Source of the DNA: Thalassotalea sp. PP2-459
GTDB lineage: Bacteria > Pseudomonadota > Gammaproteobacteria > Enterobacterales > Alteromonadaceae
Assembly: GCF_001913705.1 (NCBI RefSeq)
Contig: NZ_MKQD01000019.1
Span: forward strand, 1-64,000
Direction: 5' to 3'
Length of the DNA: 64,000 nucleotides
Below the pieces are notes generated by a model that did not search any database, was not told the origin of the DNA, and saw only the letters and a program-made list of their open reading frames with translations. Both the position numbers and the translations under genes were made by a program. Below, in pieces: positions 8,876 to 19,791 of this stretch (positions are counted from its first letter, which is position 1; the number at the start of each line of letters is the position of its first letter).

Positions 8876-10666
8876 ATGTCTGAGCAAAATTTAAATCAAA
8901 CCATGCTAAATCAAGAGCAATTAACCACGCTTAAAGAAACGGTTGGTGGCTTTTCTCCGCTGCAGTTAGCTTGGGCAAGCGGTTATTTAGCTGCAAAAAG
9001 TGAAGGTTTATCGGTTGCGGTATTACCTACGGCAAGTGCACCTCAAGCCTCAGCTACCTTAACTATTCTTTATGGTTCGCAAACAGGCAATGCTAAAGGT
9101 GTTGCTAATAGTCTAGCTGAACAAGCGCAAGCCCAAGGGTTAACCGTTGACTGTAAAAGCATGGGTGAGTTTAAGCCTAAAAGCATTAAAAACGTTACGC
9201 ATTTATTAATTGTAGCCAGTACAAATGGTGAAGGCGAGCCGCCTGATGACGCCATTGGTTTTCATGAATTTTTATCGTCGAAAAAAGCACCGAAATTAGA
9301 TCATTTACATTACAGCGTGCTTGCGTTGGGTGACTCTAGTTATGAATTTTTCTGTAAAACGGGTAAAGACTTTGACGAATACTTAGCAAATCTAGGCGCG
9401 AAAAAAATTGCTCCTCGTTTAGATTGCGATGTTGATTATGACGACGATGCACAGGCATGGTCAGAAGATATTTTGTCGAAATCTCAGGACTTATTGGGTG
9501 CCAATGTTACAACTACGAATGTTGTGGCTATGCCAACAGCAGGCGCAACGAGTCAATATACTAAGCAGAACCCGTACACTGCTGAATTAGCGCTTAGCCA
9601 AAAAATAACCGGTCGAGATTCAAATAAAGATGTTCGACATATTGAAGTTGATTTAGGCGAGTCAGGGATCACTTATCAAGCAGGTGATGCCTTAGGTGTT
9701 TGGTTTGAAAATGACCTTGAATTAGTCAATGAATTAATTGCTGCATTGTCTTTATCAGCCGACGATACAATAACGGTAAATAAAGAAGCGTATCGTTTAC
9801 AAGATGCCTTAGTCTCTAAACTAGAAATAACCCAAACAGCACCGGCATTTATAGAATTTTGGGCAAGCGTTTCCAATGATGAAACATTAACTAAACTGGC
9901 GAGTGATAAAAACACAGCACGTGAATACGCGGCAAATCATCAAATTGTAGATATTGTAAAAGCCGCGCCAGCTACGGTTGAAGCACAAGTGTTTGTTGAT
10001 GCCTTACGTAAAATTACACCGCGTTTGTATTCTATTGCATCGAGCCAGTCGGAAGTTGATGAAGAAGTACATTTAACCGTTGGTTTAGTGGAATATCAGC
10101 ACGCCGATCATACACGGTCTGGTGGTGCTTCAAGCTTTTTAGGTAAGCGTTTAGCTGAAGGCGGTGAAGTCAAAGTATTCATTGAACATAACGATAACTT
10201 CCGTTTACCACAAGACAGTAATACCCCAGTGATTATGATTGGTCCTGGTACTGGTATCGCTCCTTTCCGTGCTTTTTTGCAAGAGCGTGATGCAGCAGAA
10301 GCAGAAGGTGATAATTGGTTGTTTTTTGGTGATCAAACCTTTACGCAAGACTTTCTGTATCAACTTGAATGGCAGGGTTATTTAAAGTCTGGTTTATTAA
10401 CACGCCTTGATCTTGCATTTTCTCGAGATCAAGCTGAAAAAATTTATGTACAAGATCGTTTGCGTGAGCACGCGGCCGATGTTTATGCATGGTTAGAGCG
10501 TGGCGCACATTTGTATGTGTGTGGTGATATGAGCAGAATGGCAAAAGATGTTGAAACCGCACTTATCGATATTATCGCTGAACAAGGTAATAAAACTGCT
10601 GAACAAGCTGAGCAATATTTAAAAGATTTACGCAATGATAAGCGTTATCAGAAGGATGTTTACTAA
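8876..10666 (+). CDS. cysJ: Sulfite reductase flavoprotein alpha subunit
   Basis: 596 residues, matching the usual CysJ length. It carries electrons from NADPH through FAD and FMN to the CysI haemoprotein in the six-electron reduction of sulfite to sulfide. Seen: flavodoxin domain with FMN loop GSQTGN (67-72) and [15 protein letters not shown]-binding [13 protein letters not shown]-binding [16 protein letters not shown] and [13 protein letters not shown], and the usual C-terminal aromatic ending in KDVY. First gene of cysJIH; its stop TAA overlaps the cysI ATG by one base, so the two are translationally coupled. Confidence 0.97.
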   Translation: MSEQNLNQTMLNQEQLTTLKETVGGFSPLQLAWASGYLAAKSEGLSVAVLPTASAPQASATLTILYGSQTGNAKGVANSLAEQAQAQGLTVDCKSMGEFKPKSIKNVTHLLIVASTNGEGEPPDDAIGFHEFLSSKKAPKLDHLHYSVLALGDSSYEFFCKTGKDFDEYLANLGAKKIAPRLDCDVDYDDDAQAWSEDILSKSQDLLGANVTTTNVVAMPTAGATSQYTKQNPYTAELALSQKITGRDSNKDVRHIEVDLGESGITYQAGDALGVWFENDLELVNELIAALSLSADDTITVNKEAYRLQDALVSKLEITQTAPAFIEFWASVSNDETLTKLASDKNTAREYAANHQIVDIVKAAPATVEAQVFVDALRKITPRLYSIASSQSEVDEEVHLTVGLVEYQHADHTRSGGASSFLGKRLAEGGEVKVFIEHNDNFRLPQDSNTPVIMIGPGTGIAPFRAFLQERDAAEAEGDNWLFFGDQTFTQDFLYQLEWQGYLKSGLLTRLDLAFSRDQAEKIYVQDRLREHAADVYAWLERGAHLYVCGDMSRMAKDVETALIDIIAEQGNKTAEQAEQYLKDLRNDKRYQKDVY

Positions 10667-12402
10667 TGACAGATGTAACCCAAGAAAACGGCCCTTTAAT
10701 TGTCGAAGGAACACTCGCTGATAATGAACGATTGAAGCGCGAAAGTAATTTTTTACGCGGTACAATCAAAGAAGATTTATCTGACGCCGTCACTGGTGGC
10801 TTTAATGGGGATAATTTCCAGTTAATACGTTTTCACGGCATGTATCAACAAGACGATCGTGACATTCGTGCCGAAAGAACCAAGCAAAAATTAGAACCGT
10901 TACATAATGTGATGCTACGTGCGCGTATGCCTGGTGGTATTATTACGCCAACGCAATGGTTAGCGATTGATAAATTTGCTGAAGAAAAGACCATGTATGG
11001 TTCTATTCGGCTAACAACGCGTCAAACGTTTCAATTTCATGGAGTATTAAAACCTAATATTAAAGTCATGCATCAAACGTTAAACAGTATTGGTATTGAT
11101 GCAATTGCAACTGCAGGTGATGTTAATCGAAACGTATTATGTACTACAAACCCAGTTGAATCAGAGCTTCATCAAGAAGCCTATGAATGGGCTAAGAAGA
11201 TTAGTGAGCACTTGCTTCCTAAAACACGTGCGTATGCCGAAATTTGGTTGGATGGTGAAAAGCTTGAAGGTGAAAAAGGTGAAAATACCGAAGAGCCTAT
11301 TCTAGGCAGTAATTATTTACCACGTAAGTTTAAAACAACGGTTGTTATTCCACCGCAAAACGATGTGGATGTTCACGCCAATGACTTAAACTTTGTTGCC
11401 ATTGCTGATCAAGGCAAGCTTATCGGTTTTAACGTGTTAGTGGGTGGCGGGTTAGCCATGACACATGGCGACAAATCAACATATCCTAGAAAGGCCGATG
11501 ATTTTGGCTTTGTGCCATTAGCTAATACGTTAGATGTTGCTGCAGCTGTTGTTACCACGCAACGTGACTGGGGCAACCGCGTAAATCGTAAAAATGCGAA
11601 AACGAAATACACATTAGACCGAGTAGGTATTGATACGTTTAAAGCCGAAGTTGAGCGAAGAGCCGGTGTAGTATTCGAACAAAGTCGTCCTTATGAATTT
11701 ACCGAACGTGGTGATCGCTTAGGTTGGGTTGCTGGAATTGACGGTAAACACCATTTAGCGTTGTTTATTGAAAATGGCCGCTTATTGGATTACCCAGGAA
11801 AACCGTTAAAAACAGGCGTTGCTGAAATTGCGAAAATACATAAAGGTGATTTTCGCATGACCGCGAACCAAAACTTAATTATCGCTGGCGTTGCAGAACA
11901 AGATAAAGCATTAATTGAAAAAATTGCCCGTGAACATGGTTTGTTAGACGATAAAGTATCGAACCAACGAAAAAACTCTATGGCGTGTGTAGCATTTCCA
12001 ACGTGTCCATTAGCCATGGCAGAAGCAGAACGTTATTTACCAGGCCTAATTGATGATGTTGATGCCTTACTTACTAAACACGGCGTACCTGATGAACATA
12101 TTATTTTACGTGTTACGGGTTGTCCAAATGGTTGTGGTCGTGCCATGTTAGCGGAGCTTGGTTTAGTAGGCAAAGGGCCAGGCAAGTATAATATGCATCT
12201 AGGCGGCAATATCGCAGGTACGCGGGTTCCTAAAATGTACAAGGAAAACCTAGACGAACAAGATATTCTGACAGAAATAGATTCACTGGTAGCCCGATGG
12301 GTTGAAGAACGTGAGCAAAGTGAAGCATTTGGTGACTTTGTTATTCGTGTTGGTATTGTGCAAGAAGTGAAAGTCAGTAAGCGAGACTTTTATGACCAAT
12401 AA
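10666..12402 (+). CDS. cysI: Sulfite reductase haemoprotein beta subunit
   Basis: 578 residues, full length. CysI binds sirohaem and a 4Fe-4S cluster and reduces sulfite to sulfide in the cytoplasm. Cluster ligands are visible as C-x5-C in [11 protein letters not shown] and C-x3-C in [11 protein letters not shown]; the sirohaem-contacting arginine/lysine loops ([17 protein letters not shown]) are present. It is the second gene of cysJIH, overlapping cysJ by one base and cysH by 11 bases, which fixes both starts and implies equimolar coupled translation. Confidence 0.97.
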   Translation: MTDVTQENGPLIVEGTLADNERLKRESNFLRGTIKEDLSDAVTGGFNGDNFQLIRFHGMYQQDDRDIRAERTKQKLEPLHNVMLRARMPGGIITPTQWLAIDKFAEEKTMYGSIRLTTRQTFQFHGVLKPNIKVMHQTLNSIGIDAIATAGDVNRNVLCTTNPVESELHQEAYEWAKKISEHLLPKTRAYAEIWLDGEKLEGEKGENTEEPILGSNYLPRKFKTTVVIPPQNDVDVHANDLNFVAIADQGKLIGFNVLVGGGLAMTHGDKSTYPRKADDFGFVPLANTLDVAAAVVTTQRDWGNRVNRKNAKTKYTLDRVGIDTFKAEVERRAGVVFEQSRPYEFTERGDRLGWVAGIDGKHHLALFIENGRLLDYPGKPLKTGVAEIAKIHKGDFRMTANQNLIIAGVAEQDKALIEKIAREHGLLDDKVSNQRKNSMACVAFPTCPLAMAEAERYLPGLIDDVDALLTKHGVPDEHIILRVTGCPNGCGRAMLAELGLVGKGPGKYNMHLGGNIAGTRVPKMYKENLDEQDILTEIDSLVARWVEEREQSEAFGDFVIRVGIVQEVKVSKRDFYDQ

Positions 12403-13153
12403 TACACAAACTGCCGCTTCTACAGTGATCAGTAATAAATTTCCAGCGTCATTACCTGAACCATGGTTAATACAATGGAATGAATTACTTGAAAAGCAAA
12501 GTGCTACTGGTCGTGTAGAGTGGGCGTTAGAAAACTTACCTGGTCAGTTTGTACTCTCCTCAAGCTTTGGTATTCAGTCTGCCGTTATGCTACATATGAT
12601 GACGCAGGTTGACCCGAATATACCGGTGATATTAACCGATACAGGACATTTGTTTCCGGAAACATATCAATTTATAGATACGCTTGCAGAAAAATTAAAG
12701 CTGAATCTTCATGTATATAGTGCTAAAGAAAGTGCTGCTTGGCAGCTAGCTAAGTACGGTGAAGAATGGGCGAAAGATGAACAAGCATTAAAAGCATATA
12801 ACCGACGAAATAAGGTTGAACCATTAGAGCGCGGTTTAACTGAGCATTCAGCAGGTACGTGGTTTTCTGGCATACGTCGTCAGCAATCAGATCATCGAGA
12901 AGGTTTGTCTGTTGTAAGTATTTTACGTGGGCGTTTTAAGGTACACCCGATTATTGATTGGCATAACAAAGATGTGCATCAATACTTAACGAAACATGGT
13001 TTACCGTATCATCCATTATGGGATCAAGGTTATGTGAGTGTTGGTGATACACACTCAACGCGGCCATTAACATTGGGTATGAATGAAAGTGATGTTCGTT
13101 TTTCAGGTATGCAAAGAGAATGTGGTTTGCATACAGATGGAGATGGCATTTAG
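12392..13153 (+). CDS. cysH: Phosphoadenylyl-sulfate (PAPS) reductase
   Basis: 253 residues. Reduces PAPS to sulfite with thioredoxin or glutaredoxin, feeding CysJI. Seen: PP-loop-like [29 protein letters not shown], the [13 protein letters not shown] substrate loop, and the catalytic C-terminal ECGLH. The additional cysteine pairs of iron-sulfur APS reductases are absent, so this is the PAPS-type enzyme. It overlaps the end of cysI by 11 bases and is followed by a strong intrinsic terminator, closing the operon. Confidence 0.97.
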   Translation: MTNNTQTAASTVISNKFPASLPEPWLIQWNELLEKQSATGRVEWALENLPGQFVLSSSFGIQSAVMLHMMTQVDPNIPVILTDTGHLFPETYQFIDTLAEKLKLNLHVYSAKESAAWQLAKYGEEWAKDEQALKAYNRRNKVEPLERGLTEHSAGTWFSGIRRQQSDHREGLSVVSILRGRFKVHPIIDWHNKDVHQYLTKHGLPYHPLWDQGYVSVGDTHSTRPLTLGMNESDVRFSGMQRECGLHTDGDGI

Positions 13154-13185
13154 CCGTTTTTGTCATCAAGCTAAACGTATTTGAT

Positions 13186-13218
13186 AAAGCCTTTAAGCGT
13201 AACGCTTGAAGGCTTTTT
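13186..13218. terminator. Terminator between cysH and the convergent gene
   Basis: A 13-bp stem AAGCCTTTAAGCG / CGCTTGAAGGCTT with one G-T pair and a TAA loop, followed by TTTTT on the plus strand. It ends the cysJIH transcript and, placed right against the stop of the convergent gene, may also work in the other direction. Confidence 0.9.
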
Positions 13219-13219
13219 C

Positions 13220-14119
13220 TTATTGTAAAGCAAATATATTCGAAAACTCTTCTTTGATATAAGCGCGATATTTATTGTCTGGCTTATTAGCAATTAATTG
13301 CGCAAGCTCTGTTCCAATAGGCGTGAATTTATAGAAGGATAACAACGCGTTGTTCTTTTTAGGCGTTAAATTGAAAGGTTCGCCATTGTAATCAAAACTT
13401 AGCGTATCTCCTTTTTTTAGCGGGGTTGTTTCTGTTTCTTGAATAAAGATTAAATGGTTATCTGCTAAGGTAAGTAGCTCAGCATAAGATAAGCCGAAAG
13501 CTGAAAGGTTTATAGGATAATAACGATTACCAGTAAAAAAATTAATAATGCCTGGTGTTTGAGAAGCGCCTGAAATAAGACGCATATTTTTACGATGGTT
13601 GTCGCTTACCGCTAAGCTACAGGCTTTCGCTAGTAATTTAGCTTCGTGTATGCTCATCGTGCGAAACGTTTGTAATGATTTCAAAGAAAAGCTACCTGGC
13701 GCAGATATTTCACCTGCTAAAATTTTGGCCCATAAATCTTGCATGGTTTTATTGCTAATATGTTCTGCTAATTCAATAAAGCTGGCAAACCAGTCTTGAT
13801 CAACTCGGTCTGTTACTTTATCTCCTGCGCAATAGGTAACGGCACGTTGAATAATACTTTCCATGTTTTGTTGTTTACGCAATACAGCCGTGCGTTCTCT
13901 TCTTTTACACCTATCTTCTAATGGCATTTGTTTTTCAATGGGTAGCAAAGACCCGTCAATAACAAATTGCTTTGCTAAGCCAAGCAACTGCATTTGTGAA
14001 GAGAGTTGGTTAGTGTGCTTGTTATGCTGTTGGTTTGGTTCAGATGTGGTAACAATATCGGCGGTATTTTCAGCCTCAACAACTACTGTTTCAGTAGAGG
14101 GTGTTTTTGTAACTTTCAT
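13220..14119 (-). CDS. TIGR03899-type hypothetical protein
   Basis: 299 residues, soluble, no signal peptide. The stretch RCKRRERTAVLRKQQNMESIIQRA and the following helical domain (FIELAEHISNKTMQDLWAKILAGE) resemble a conserved hypothetical family of Vibrio, Shewanella and Colwellia (TIGR03899, related to DUF2806). Function unknown. A longer ORF reaches 14155, but a GAGG ribosome site exactly 8 bases before the ATG at 14119 makes that the better start (first residues MKVTKTPSTE). The N-terminal ~45 residues are Thr/Glu/Gln-rich and probably disordered. Divergent from the GGDEF-EAL gene. Confidence 0.75.
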   Translation of the reverse strand: MKVTKTPSTETVVVEAENTADIVTTSEPNQQHNKHTNQLSSQMQLLGLAKQFVIDGSLLPIEKQMPLEDRCKRRERTAVLRKQQNMESIIQRAVTYCAGDKVTDRVDQDWFASFIELAEHISNKTMQDLWAKILAGEISAPGSFSLKSLQTFRTMSIHEAKLLAKACSLAVSDNHRKNMRLISGASQTPGIINFFTGNRYYPINLSAFGLSYAELLTLADNHLIFIQETETTPLKKGDTLSFDYNGEPFNLTPKKNNALLSFYKFTPIGTELAQLIANKPDNKYRAYIKEEFSNIFALQ

Positions 14120-14458
14120 CTTTGTTACCTCATTTACGCAAAGAGCGATTGACAAAACTGATAAAACTGCCGTTAATAATAGAAGAAATATATTTTATCT
14201 TGGCAAAAGTTCGTGTAAAACCTTGATTAGTATTACTGGCACGCAGAAAAATGTCTATGGCTAATTTTAAACCGACATTAAACACCTGTTTAACAGTGTA
14301 TTAACATCTTGGAAAATGTTGATAATTATCCAATTGTTTTATTGAATAATCTGTCACTCACTTTTATTATGTAAAAGATAGTAAATAAAATTACAATAAT
14401 GTACTAGTGAACATCGCTAGGTTTTCAGTGAGCAGGTTGCCACTGATTAGAGGGAAAT
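14120..14458. promoter_or_regulatory. Divergent intergenic region
   Basis: About 340 bp with no supported gene between two divergent starts. The one clear element is the perfect palindrome CTGTT-T-AACAG (14286-14296), a possible operator. No sigma-54 or riboswitch signature seen. Confidence 0.35.
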
Positions 14459-16681
14459 ATGCAGGCTTCCGAAGAAACTAACGACGATTTTTTGTTTATC
14501 GATGATAGTGATGAAGATGAGATTGTAGAAGACGCAGGTATAGATACTTGGAAAGTCTTAATTGTAGATGATGACCCTGAGATACATTCAGTAACACAGC
14601 TTGCATTATCAGATCTTATCGTACTAGGTAAACGTTTAGAGTACATACACGCGTACTCTGGTAGGGATGCTTGCCATTTAATAGAACAACACGATGATAT
14701 TGTTCTGGTGTTACTAGATGTCGTTATGGAAACTGACGATGCGGGTTTAAGCGTCGTCAAACATATTCGTGAATCGTTAGCACGACAAGATATTCGCATA
14801 GTACTACGCACCGGACAGCCAGGATACGCCCCAGAAGAAAGTGTCATTAAAGATTATGACATTAACGATTATAAAACAAAAACAGAGCTGACTCGTCGAA
14901 AACTTGTTACTACAGTTTATGCCGCTATTCGTTCTTATCAACAAATCGATACCGTTACTCAGAATCGTCAAGGATTAGAAAAAATTGTGGGGGCTGCGGC
15001 TGAGTTACTTGAACTGCACTCTGTTTATGACTACGCCGACGGTGTGTTAGAACAATTACTGCCATTAATTGATAGCAAGTCAAGTCTGTTTTGTGCACGA
15101 GGTCAGGGTATTGTAGAAGGTGCAGATGATCTCAGTCTCTATGTATTAGGAAAGTCAGGCGGTTCTCCCATTGAGAAGAACCAGAAAATCGAGTCAATAG
15201 TCAATCCTGATATTCAGCAAGCGATTAAAAATTGCTTTCAACAAAAACAACATCAATTTAGCGATAGTCATGCCTGCTTATACCTCACAAGTGGTGGCTA
15301 CCGAGCAGTAATATTTCTTGAGCTAGCGGGCGAATTATCAGACATTGATAAACAGCTGGCAGAGGTATATTTAACCAATATATCTATCGGTTATGAAAAC
15401 GTTCATTTATTTCAAAAATTACGAAATGCGGCGTATAAAGATTGGCTAACTGAGCTTCCGAATCGATTAGAATTTGTCAATTTACTTGACGACTTTGCTC
15501 AAAGCCAAGATAGTGGATTAGTTGCAGGACTTATTGATATTAACCATTTTAGTGATATCAATGATGGCTTAGGGCAAGATTTGGGCAATCAGTTGTTAAT
15601 GTCGGTTACCACCCGAATGAAAGCATTTGGTGGACCATGTCAATTTGCACGTATAGGGGCAGATGTCTTTGGTATTATTGGGCCTCAAAATATTGTCAAC
15701 CCTGATGAATTAAGCAGAATGTTTGACCAGCCATTTTCTGCTGGAGAACAACATCTACCAATAAGTGCTACGTTTGGTTTCTGCGAGAAAGAAGACGCAG
15801 GCCCTCGAGGAGTAAAAGTATTAAACCAAATTAATATTGCCTTGAATTTAGCGAAAAAGAATAACCAACAGCATTTTGCTTATTATAAACAAGCGATGGA
15901 AGATAAAACGCTTTGGCGTCTTGGTATGATCCGCCAATTAAGAACAGATTTTGCTGATAACCGTTTAGAGCTTTGGTATCAACCACAATTAAATTTATCA
16001 ACAGGCAAAGTTACTGGTGCAGAAGCGTTGTTAAGATGGCGAACAGCTGACGGCAACTTTATTTCACCAGCAGAATTTATTCCTCTTGCTGAATATTCAG
16101 GGTTAATTATTGAAATTGGCGATTGGGTGATCAATCAAGCATGCCAGCAAATAAAGATTCTGGAACAACATTCTTATGATCAAGTCGGTATTTCCGTTAA
16201 TGTTTCTATTCCGCAATTTAAACGCGTAGATTTTGTGGCGCGCATTATTGCTGCGATCAATAAACACCAAGTACACCCTAGAAAATTAGAATTAGAAATT
16301 ACAGAAAACATCTTAATGGATGAACCTCAAGTTGTGGTTGAGGCGTTAAAAGAATTAAAAGCCGAAGGCATTAGCATTGCGCTTGATGATTTTGGCACAG
16401 GTTATTCATCGCTTAGTTACTTAAAGCAATTGCCGCTTGACCGTTTAAAAGTCGATCGCTCTTTTGTCAATGATATTACTAAACCTGGTGAATCTATTAT
16501 TGCTGACACCATCATTAATTTAGGTAAGCAATTAGACTTAAAAGTGATCGCCGAAGGGATAGAGGACATCGACCAAGAAATGCACCTGAAAGCGCAGAAT
16601 TGTGATGAAGTGCAGGGGTTTTATTATGCCAAACCGATGCCAGCTGATGATTTTTTAACGTTTTTAGAGAATAATAAATAG
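14459..16681 (+). CDS. Response-regulator c-di-GMP phosphodiesterase (REC-DUF3369-GGDEF-EAL)
   Basis: 740 residues, cytoplasmic. An acidic N-terminal tail (1-28) precedes a receiver domain (about 30-160) with LIVDDD and phospho-acceptor Asp87 in VLLDVVM. A DUF3369/GAF-like region (about 170-315) follows, then a GGDEF domain whose active site is degenerate (GADVF at 400-404). Last is an EAL domain with intact E522-A-L and DDFGTGYSSL. It is therefore expected to degrade c-di-GMP; the dead GGDEF may bind GTP as a regulator. No cognate kinase gene is adjacent, so its signal comes from elsewhere. ATG start with a GAGGG ribosome site close by. A strong terminator follows. Confidence 0.9.
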   Translation: MQASEETNDDFLFIDDSDEDEIVEDAGIDTWKVLIVDDDPEIHSVTQLALSDLIVLGKRLEYIHAYSGRDACHLIEQHDDIVLVLLDVVMETDDAGLSVVKHIRESLARQDIRIVLRTGQPGYAPEESVIKDYDINDYKTKTELTRRKLVTTVYAAIRSYQQIDTVTQNRQGLEKIVGAAAELLELHSVYDYADGVLEQLLPLIDSKSSLFCARGQGIVEGADDLSLYVLGKSGGSPIEKNQKIESIVNPDIQQAIKNCFQQKQHQFSDSHACLYLTSGGYRAVIFLELAGELSDIDKQLAEVYLTNISIGYENVHLFQKLRNAAYKDWLTELPNRLEFVNLLDDFAQSQDSGLVAGLIDINHFSDINDGLGQDLGNQLLMSVTTRMKAFGGPCQFARIGADVFGIIGPQNIVNPDELSRMFDQPFSAGEQHLPISATFGFCEKEDAGPRGVKVLNQINIALNLAKKNNQQHFAYYKQAMEDKTLWRLGMIRQLRTDFADNRLELWYQPQLNLSTGKVTGAEALLRWRTADGNFISPAEFIPLAEYSGLIIEIGDWVINQACQQIKILEQHSYDQVGISVNVSIPQFKRVDFVARIIAAINKHQVHPRKLELEITENILMDEPQVVVEALKELKAEGISIALDDFGTGYSSLSYLKQLPLDRLKVDRSFVNDITKPGESIIADTIINLGKQLDLKVIAEGIEDIDQEMHLKAQNCDEVQGFYYAKPMPADDFLTFLENNK

Positions 16682-16756
16682 TTTTATACAGGCGAAAATA
16701 AACGGATACTTTATAAAGTAATTGGTATCAATGTTTAGTGTGTCGATGAATATTAT

Positions 16757-16794
16757 AAAGTTGTAGTGGTATCTAAATCACTACAACTTTTTTC
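16757..16794 (+). terminator. Intrinsic terminator
   Basis: Perfect 12-bp stem AAAGTTGTAGTG / CACTACAACTTT with a 10-base loop, followed by TTT. The flanking A- and T-runs make it usable in both directions; it separates the GGDEF-EAL gene from the convergent MFS gene. Confidence 0.9.
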
Positions 16795-16809
16795 ATATTA
16801 ATGGGGGAT

Positions 16810-17988
16810 TTATTGCGCTTCTTGCCATTTTAATTCAATACCTTGGCGAGGATGACTTGGAATTAAATGTGACAACACTAAAGAGCAAAAAGCAAAGCCT
16901 GCTCCAATGTAGAAAACCCATGAAGAGTTTACTATCCACACTAAACCAAGTAACGCTGGTATAACAACAGCGGCAATATGATTAATGGAAAAGCTTACGC
17001 CAGCACTGGCGGCGATATCTTCTGGGGCCGCTATTTTTTGGAAGTAGGTTTTTATCGCGATTGCTAAAGCAAAAAACAGGTGATCTACCACATAAAGTAC
17101 TGCTGCAAAAGTGGAGTTTTCAACTAGCCCATAAGCAATAAAAAGTGTGACTAAACCACAGTATTCAAATTTTAGTACGCGTCGTTCGCCAATAATACCG
17201 ATTAACTTGCCTATTTTTGCAGCAAATAACCAGTTGAATACATAGTTAATGAGGAATAATGCACTAATATCGGCAACACTATAACCAAACTTTTCAACCA
17301 TCAAGAAACCGGCAAATACCACAAATATTTGTCGTCTAGCACCACTGAAAAAGGTTAAGGCATAAAATAGCCAGTAACGCTTACGTAAGATCAGCCTTTT
17401 ATTTTGCTCAACATGGAGTGGAAATTGTTTAAAGGCAACGGCTAAATAACAGGTTAATAACAATGCAATTCCACCGAATAACGTATAGGTTGCTTTATAG
17501 CTCCAAGAAAAATGTTCCATCAGTAGCCAAATGCTGCTAAAAGCTAATAACGATGCTGCCGATTTTGCCGATAACATTTTACCCATAAAATGCGGTGTGT
17601 TTTCCTTTTTTATCAACTGCAAAGTAAGCGACTGATTAATGGTTTCGAAATAGTGAAAGCCAATCGACATAATTACAGTAGTAATATATAAGCCCATTGT
17701 TGTCGGGAAATAGCCCGTAATGGCAACACCAAAAGCCGTTAGGCCTAAAGCAATGATGGCAAAAGTTTGTTCTTTTAAAAATATCAGCACATAAATCGCT
17801 GTAAAAGCGAGAAAACCAGGTATTTCACGTAAGCTTTGTAAGATGCCAATTTCTTTCCCGGTAAAAGCCGCTTTTTCAATCACAAAGTTATTTAGCAAAG
17901 CCATCCAAACGGAAAATACTAAAGGCATAATAAAAGCCATAGCCAAAAGCAAATACTCTGGACGATTATATTTAGCGGGTAACTGCAT
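16810..17988 (-). CDS. MFS transporter, substrate unknown
   Basis: 392 residues with about 12 hydrophobic helices in two halves and a central charged loop (FKQFPLHVEQNKRLILRKRY), typical of a major facilitator carrier. Several glycine/alanine-rich helices and an N-terminal LPAKYNRPEYLLLAMAF are visible, but the A-loop motif is weak. No substrate can be assigned. ATG start. Divergent over about 185 bp from the ABC exporter operon, so a shared regulator is possible. Confidence 0.85.
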   Translation of the reverse strand: MQLPAKYNRPEYLLLAMAFIMPLVFSVWMALLNNFVIEKAAFTGKEIGILQSLREIPGFLAFTAIYVLIFLKEQTFAIIALGLTAFGVAITGYFPTTMGLYITTVIMSIGFHYFETINQSLTLQLIKKENTPHFMGKMLSAKSAASLLAFSSIWLLMEHFSWSYKATYTLFGGIALLLTCYLAVAFKQFPLHVEQNKRLILRKRYWLFYALTFFSGARRQIFVVFAGFLMVEKFGYSVADISALFLINYVFNWLFAAKIGKLIGIIGERRVLKFEYCGLVTLFIAYGLVENSTFAAVLYVVDHLFFALAIAIKTYFQKIAAPEDIAASAGVSFSINHIAAVVIPALLGLVWIVNSSWVFYIGAGFAFCSLVLSHLIPSHPRQGIELKWQEAQ

Positions 17989-18172
17989 GAGGGTTCCAAA
18001 TTTGGTGAGCTAGTTGCTTAAAGCGTTATTTTAACGTTTACGGCGATAAAAACGCACATTTTTATTGGTTATTAATTTTACATTCTGTAACAATTGGTGT
18101 CTATTGATAAAAGCTATTATGTTTTTTTCTCGGTATATTTAAAAGTAATATATAACAGTAAGATAGGACGCT

Positions 18173-18853
18173 ATGATTACGCTAAATAATGTTTCTCGCG
18201 TGTATGGGCATGATGCCTCAGAAGTTATCGCGTTAGATAATGTTTCTTTATCAATTAATGATAACGAATTTGTAGCTGTAATGGGGCAGTCAGGCTCCGG
18301 TAAGTCAAGTTTAATGAATATACTTGGTGCTTTAGATACACCAACGTCGGGTGAATATTTATTATCCGGACAGAGTATTCAACAAATGGATGATGAGTCG
18401 TTATCGCAAATTCGCAATCGAAAAATAGGTTTCATTTTTCAAACGTTTCATTTGTTACCGCGATTAACCGCCTTAGAGAATATCACTGTACCTTTAAGGT
18501 ATTCACAATATACCGCTGAACAAGCGGTTGCGAAAGGTGAAGCCATGCTAGCGAAAGTGGGCTTAACTGATAGAGCACATCATAAACCTTTTGAAATGTC
18601 AGGTGGTCAACGCCAACGTGTTGCTATTGCGCGTGCTTTAGTCAATGAACCACAAGTAATTTTTGCTGATGAGCCTACCGGAAATTTAGACAGCAAAACA
18701 TCGTATGAAATTATGGATTTGTTAGTGTCTTTGCATCAATTAGGGCAAACCATCGTGTTAGTGACTCATGAAGAAGATATTGCTGAATATGCACAACGCG
18801 TGATCAGAATGCGCGATGGTAAAATTATAGAGGATACATCATGCGTTGCTTAA
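18173..18853 (+). CDS. ABC transporter ATP-binding protein, MacB/LolD type
   Basis: 226 residues. Walker A GQSGSGKSS, Q-loop FQTFHLL, signature MSGGQRQRVAIARAL, Walker B VIFADEPTGNLDS and the H-loop VTHE are all intact. The sequence is closest to the MacB/LolD/FtsE group, which power FtsX-like permeases rather than conventional transmembrane channels. First gene of a five-gene operon whose last gene is just such a permease. The stop overlaps the next start by 13 bases. Confidence 0.95.
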   Translation: MITLNNVSRVYGHDASEVIALDNVSLSINDNEFVAVMGQSGSGKSSLMNILGALDTPTSGEYLLSGQSIQQMDDESLSQIRNRKIGFIFQTFHLLPRLTALENITVPLRYSQYTAEQAVAKGEAMLAKVGLTDRAHHKPFEMSGGQRQRVAIARALVNEPQVIFADEPTGNLDSKTSYEIMDLLVSLHQLGQTIVLVTHEEDIAEYAQRVIRMRDGKIIEDTSCVA

Positions 18854-19791
18854 TATTGTTTTTAACACTAATGGCGTCACATGTAATAGCACAAGAAAGT
18901 ATGTTGCTCTCGGGGCGGGTCAAAGCAAATGAAAGCCAAGTGTTCTATTCACCGAAAACGGATAATTGGCGAAGCCAAGTACAATGGATGTTACCAGAGG
19001 GAGAGGTAGCAAAAGAAGGCGATGTGGTAGTGGTGTTCGATAGTGGCTCAATACTCAGCAACATTGAACAAGCCGAAACAAATTTAATTGTCGCAGAAGA
19101 TGAATTACATCGTGTTACTTCAGAGGCCACTCAAAATCTTTTGGAGGCACAGCATCAAGTGAAGCGTACAGCCTTGTTGTTAGAAAAAGCGAAAATTGAT
19201 GCAAGTGTTGGTAAACAGTTCATTAGCCAATTCGATTATGAAAAAAATCAGCTTGATTATGAAAAGGCGCTCATCGCTAATGCCAAAGCAAAAGATAATT
19301 TAGTGCAAGTAAACATCACCAATGAAGTGAGTGTCACTAAGAAAAAGCTCACCATTGAAAAACATCAACGTTCGCTATCTTATAATCAATACAAGCTTAA
19401 ACAAATGAGCCTTAATGCGGAACGTGAAGGGCCTGTTATTTATGGTTCTCATCCGTGGAATGGTGAAAAAGTATTTGTTGGCATGACAGCTCAGCCTTCT
19501 TGGAAAATAGCTGAAATTCCGTCTTCAAAAGGGATGTTTATTGAGGCGTGGTTGCACGAAGTTGACTATAAAAAAGTATCAAAAGGTAGCACTGGTAACC
19601 TAATATTTGATGCTTACCCTCAACATCAATTTACAACGTCGTTATTAAATATTTCTACACAACCAGAGGTGCGCAAAGAGTGGGGTGAAGATGTTTATTA
19701 TCGCCTTAAGTTTGAATTAGCTGAAAAACCGAAGTTTACATTATTGCCTGGCATGAGTGTGCAAATAGCGCTTGCAGGAGAAAAATCGTGA
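18841..19791 (+). CDS. HlyD-family periplasmic adaptor (first of three)
   Basis: 316 residues with a signal peptide (about 1-17, ending VIAQ). A biotinyl-lipoyl half (EGDVVVVFDSGSI) is followed by a coiled-coil hairpin (about 65-180, rich in Lys/Glu/Gln) and a beta-barrel region near the C-terminus (LLPGMSVQIAL). This is the layout of membrane fusion proteins that connect an inner-membrane ABC pump to an outer-membrane channel. It overlaps the ATPase gene and the next adaptor gene (GTGA overlap). No C-terminal transmembrane part. Confidence 0.85.
   Translation: MRCLILFLTLMASHVIAQESMLLSGRVKANESQVFYSPKTDNWRSQVQWMLPEGEVAKEGDVVVVFDSGSILSNIEQAETNLIVAEDELHRVTSEATQNLLEAQHQVKRTALLLEKAKIDASVGKQFISQFDYEKNQLDYEKALIANAKAKDNLVQVNITNEVSVTKKKLTIEKHQRSLSYNQYKLKQMSLNAEREGPVIYGSHPWNGEKVFVGMTAQPSWKIAEIPSSKGMFIEAWLHEVDYKKVSKGSTGNLIFDAYPQHQFTTSLLNISTQPEVRKEWGEDVYYRLKFELAEKPKFTLLPGMSVQIALAGEKS

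Noticed and set aside
13863-14264. 133-codon plus-strand ORF opposite the TIGR03899-type gene
   Set aside because: Cysteine/serine-rich translation with no domain; antisense shadow of a better supported gene.
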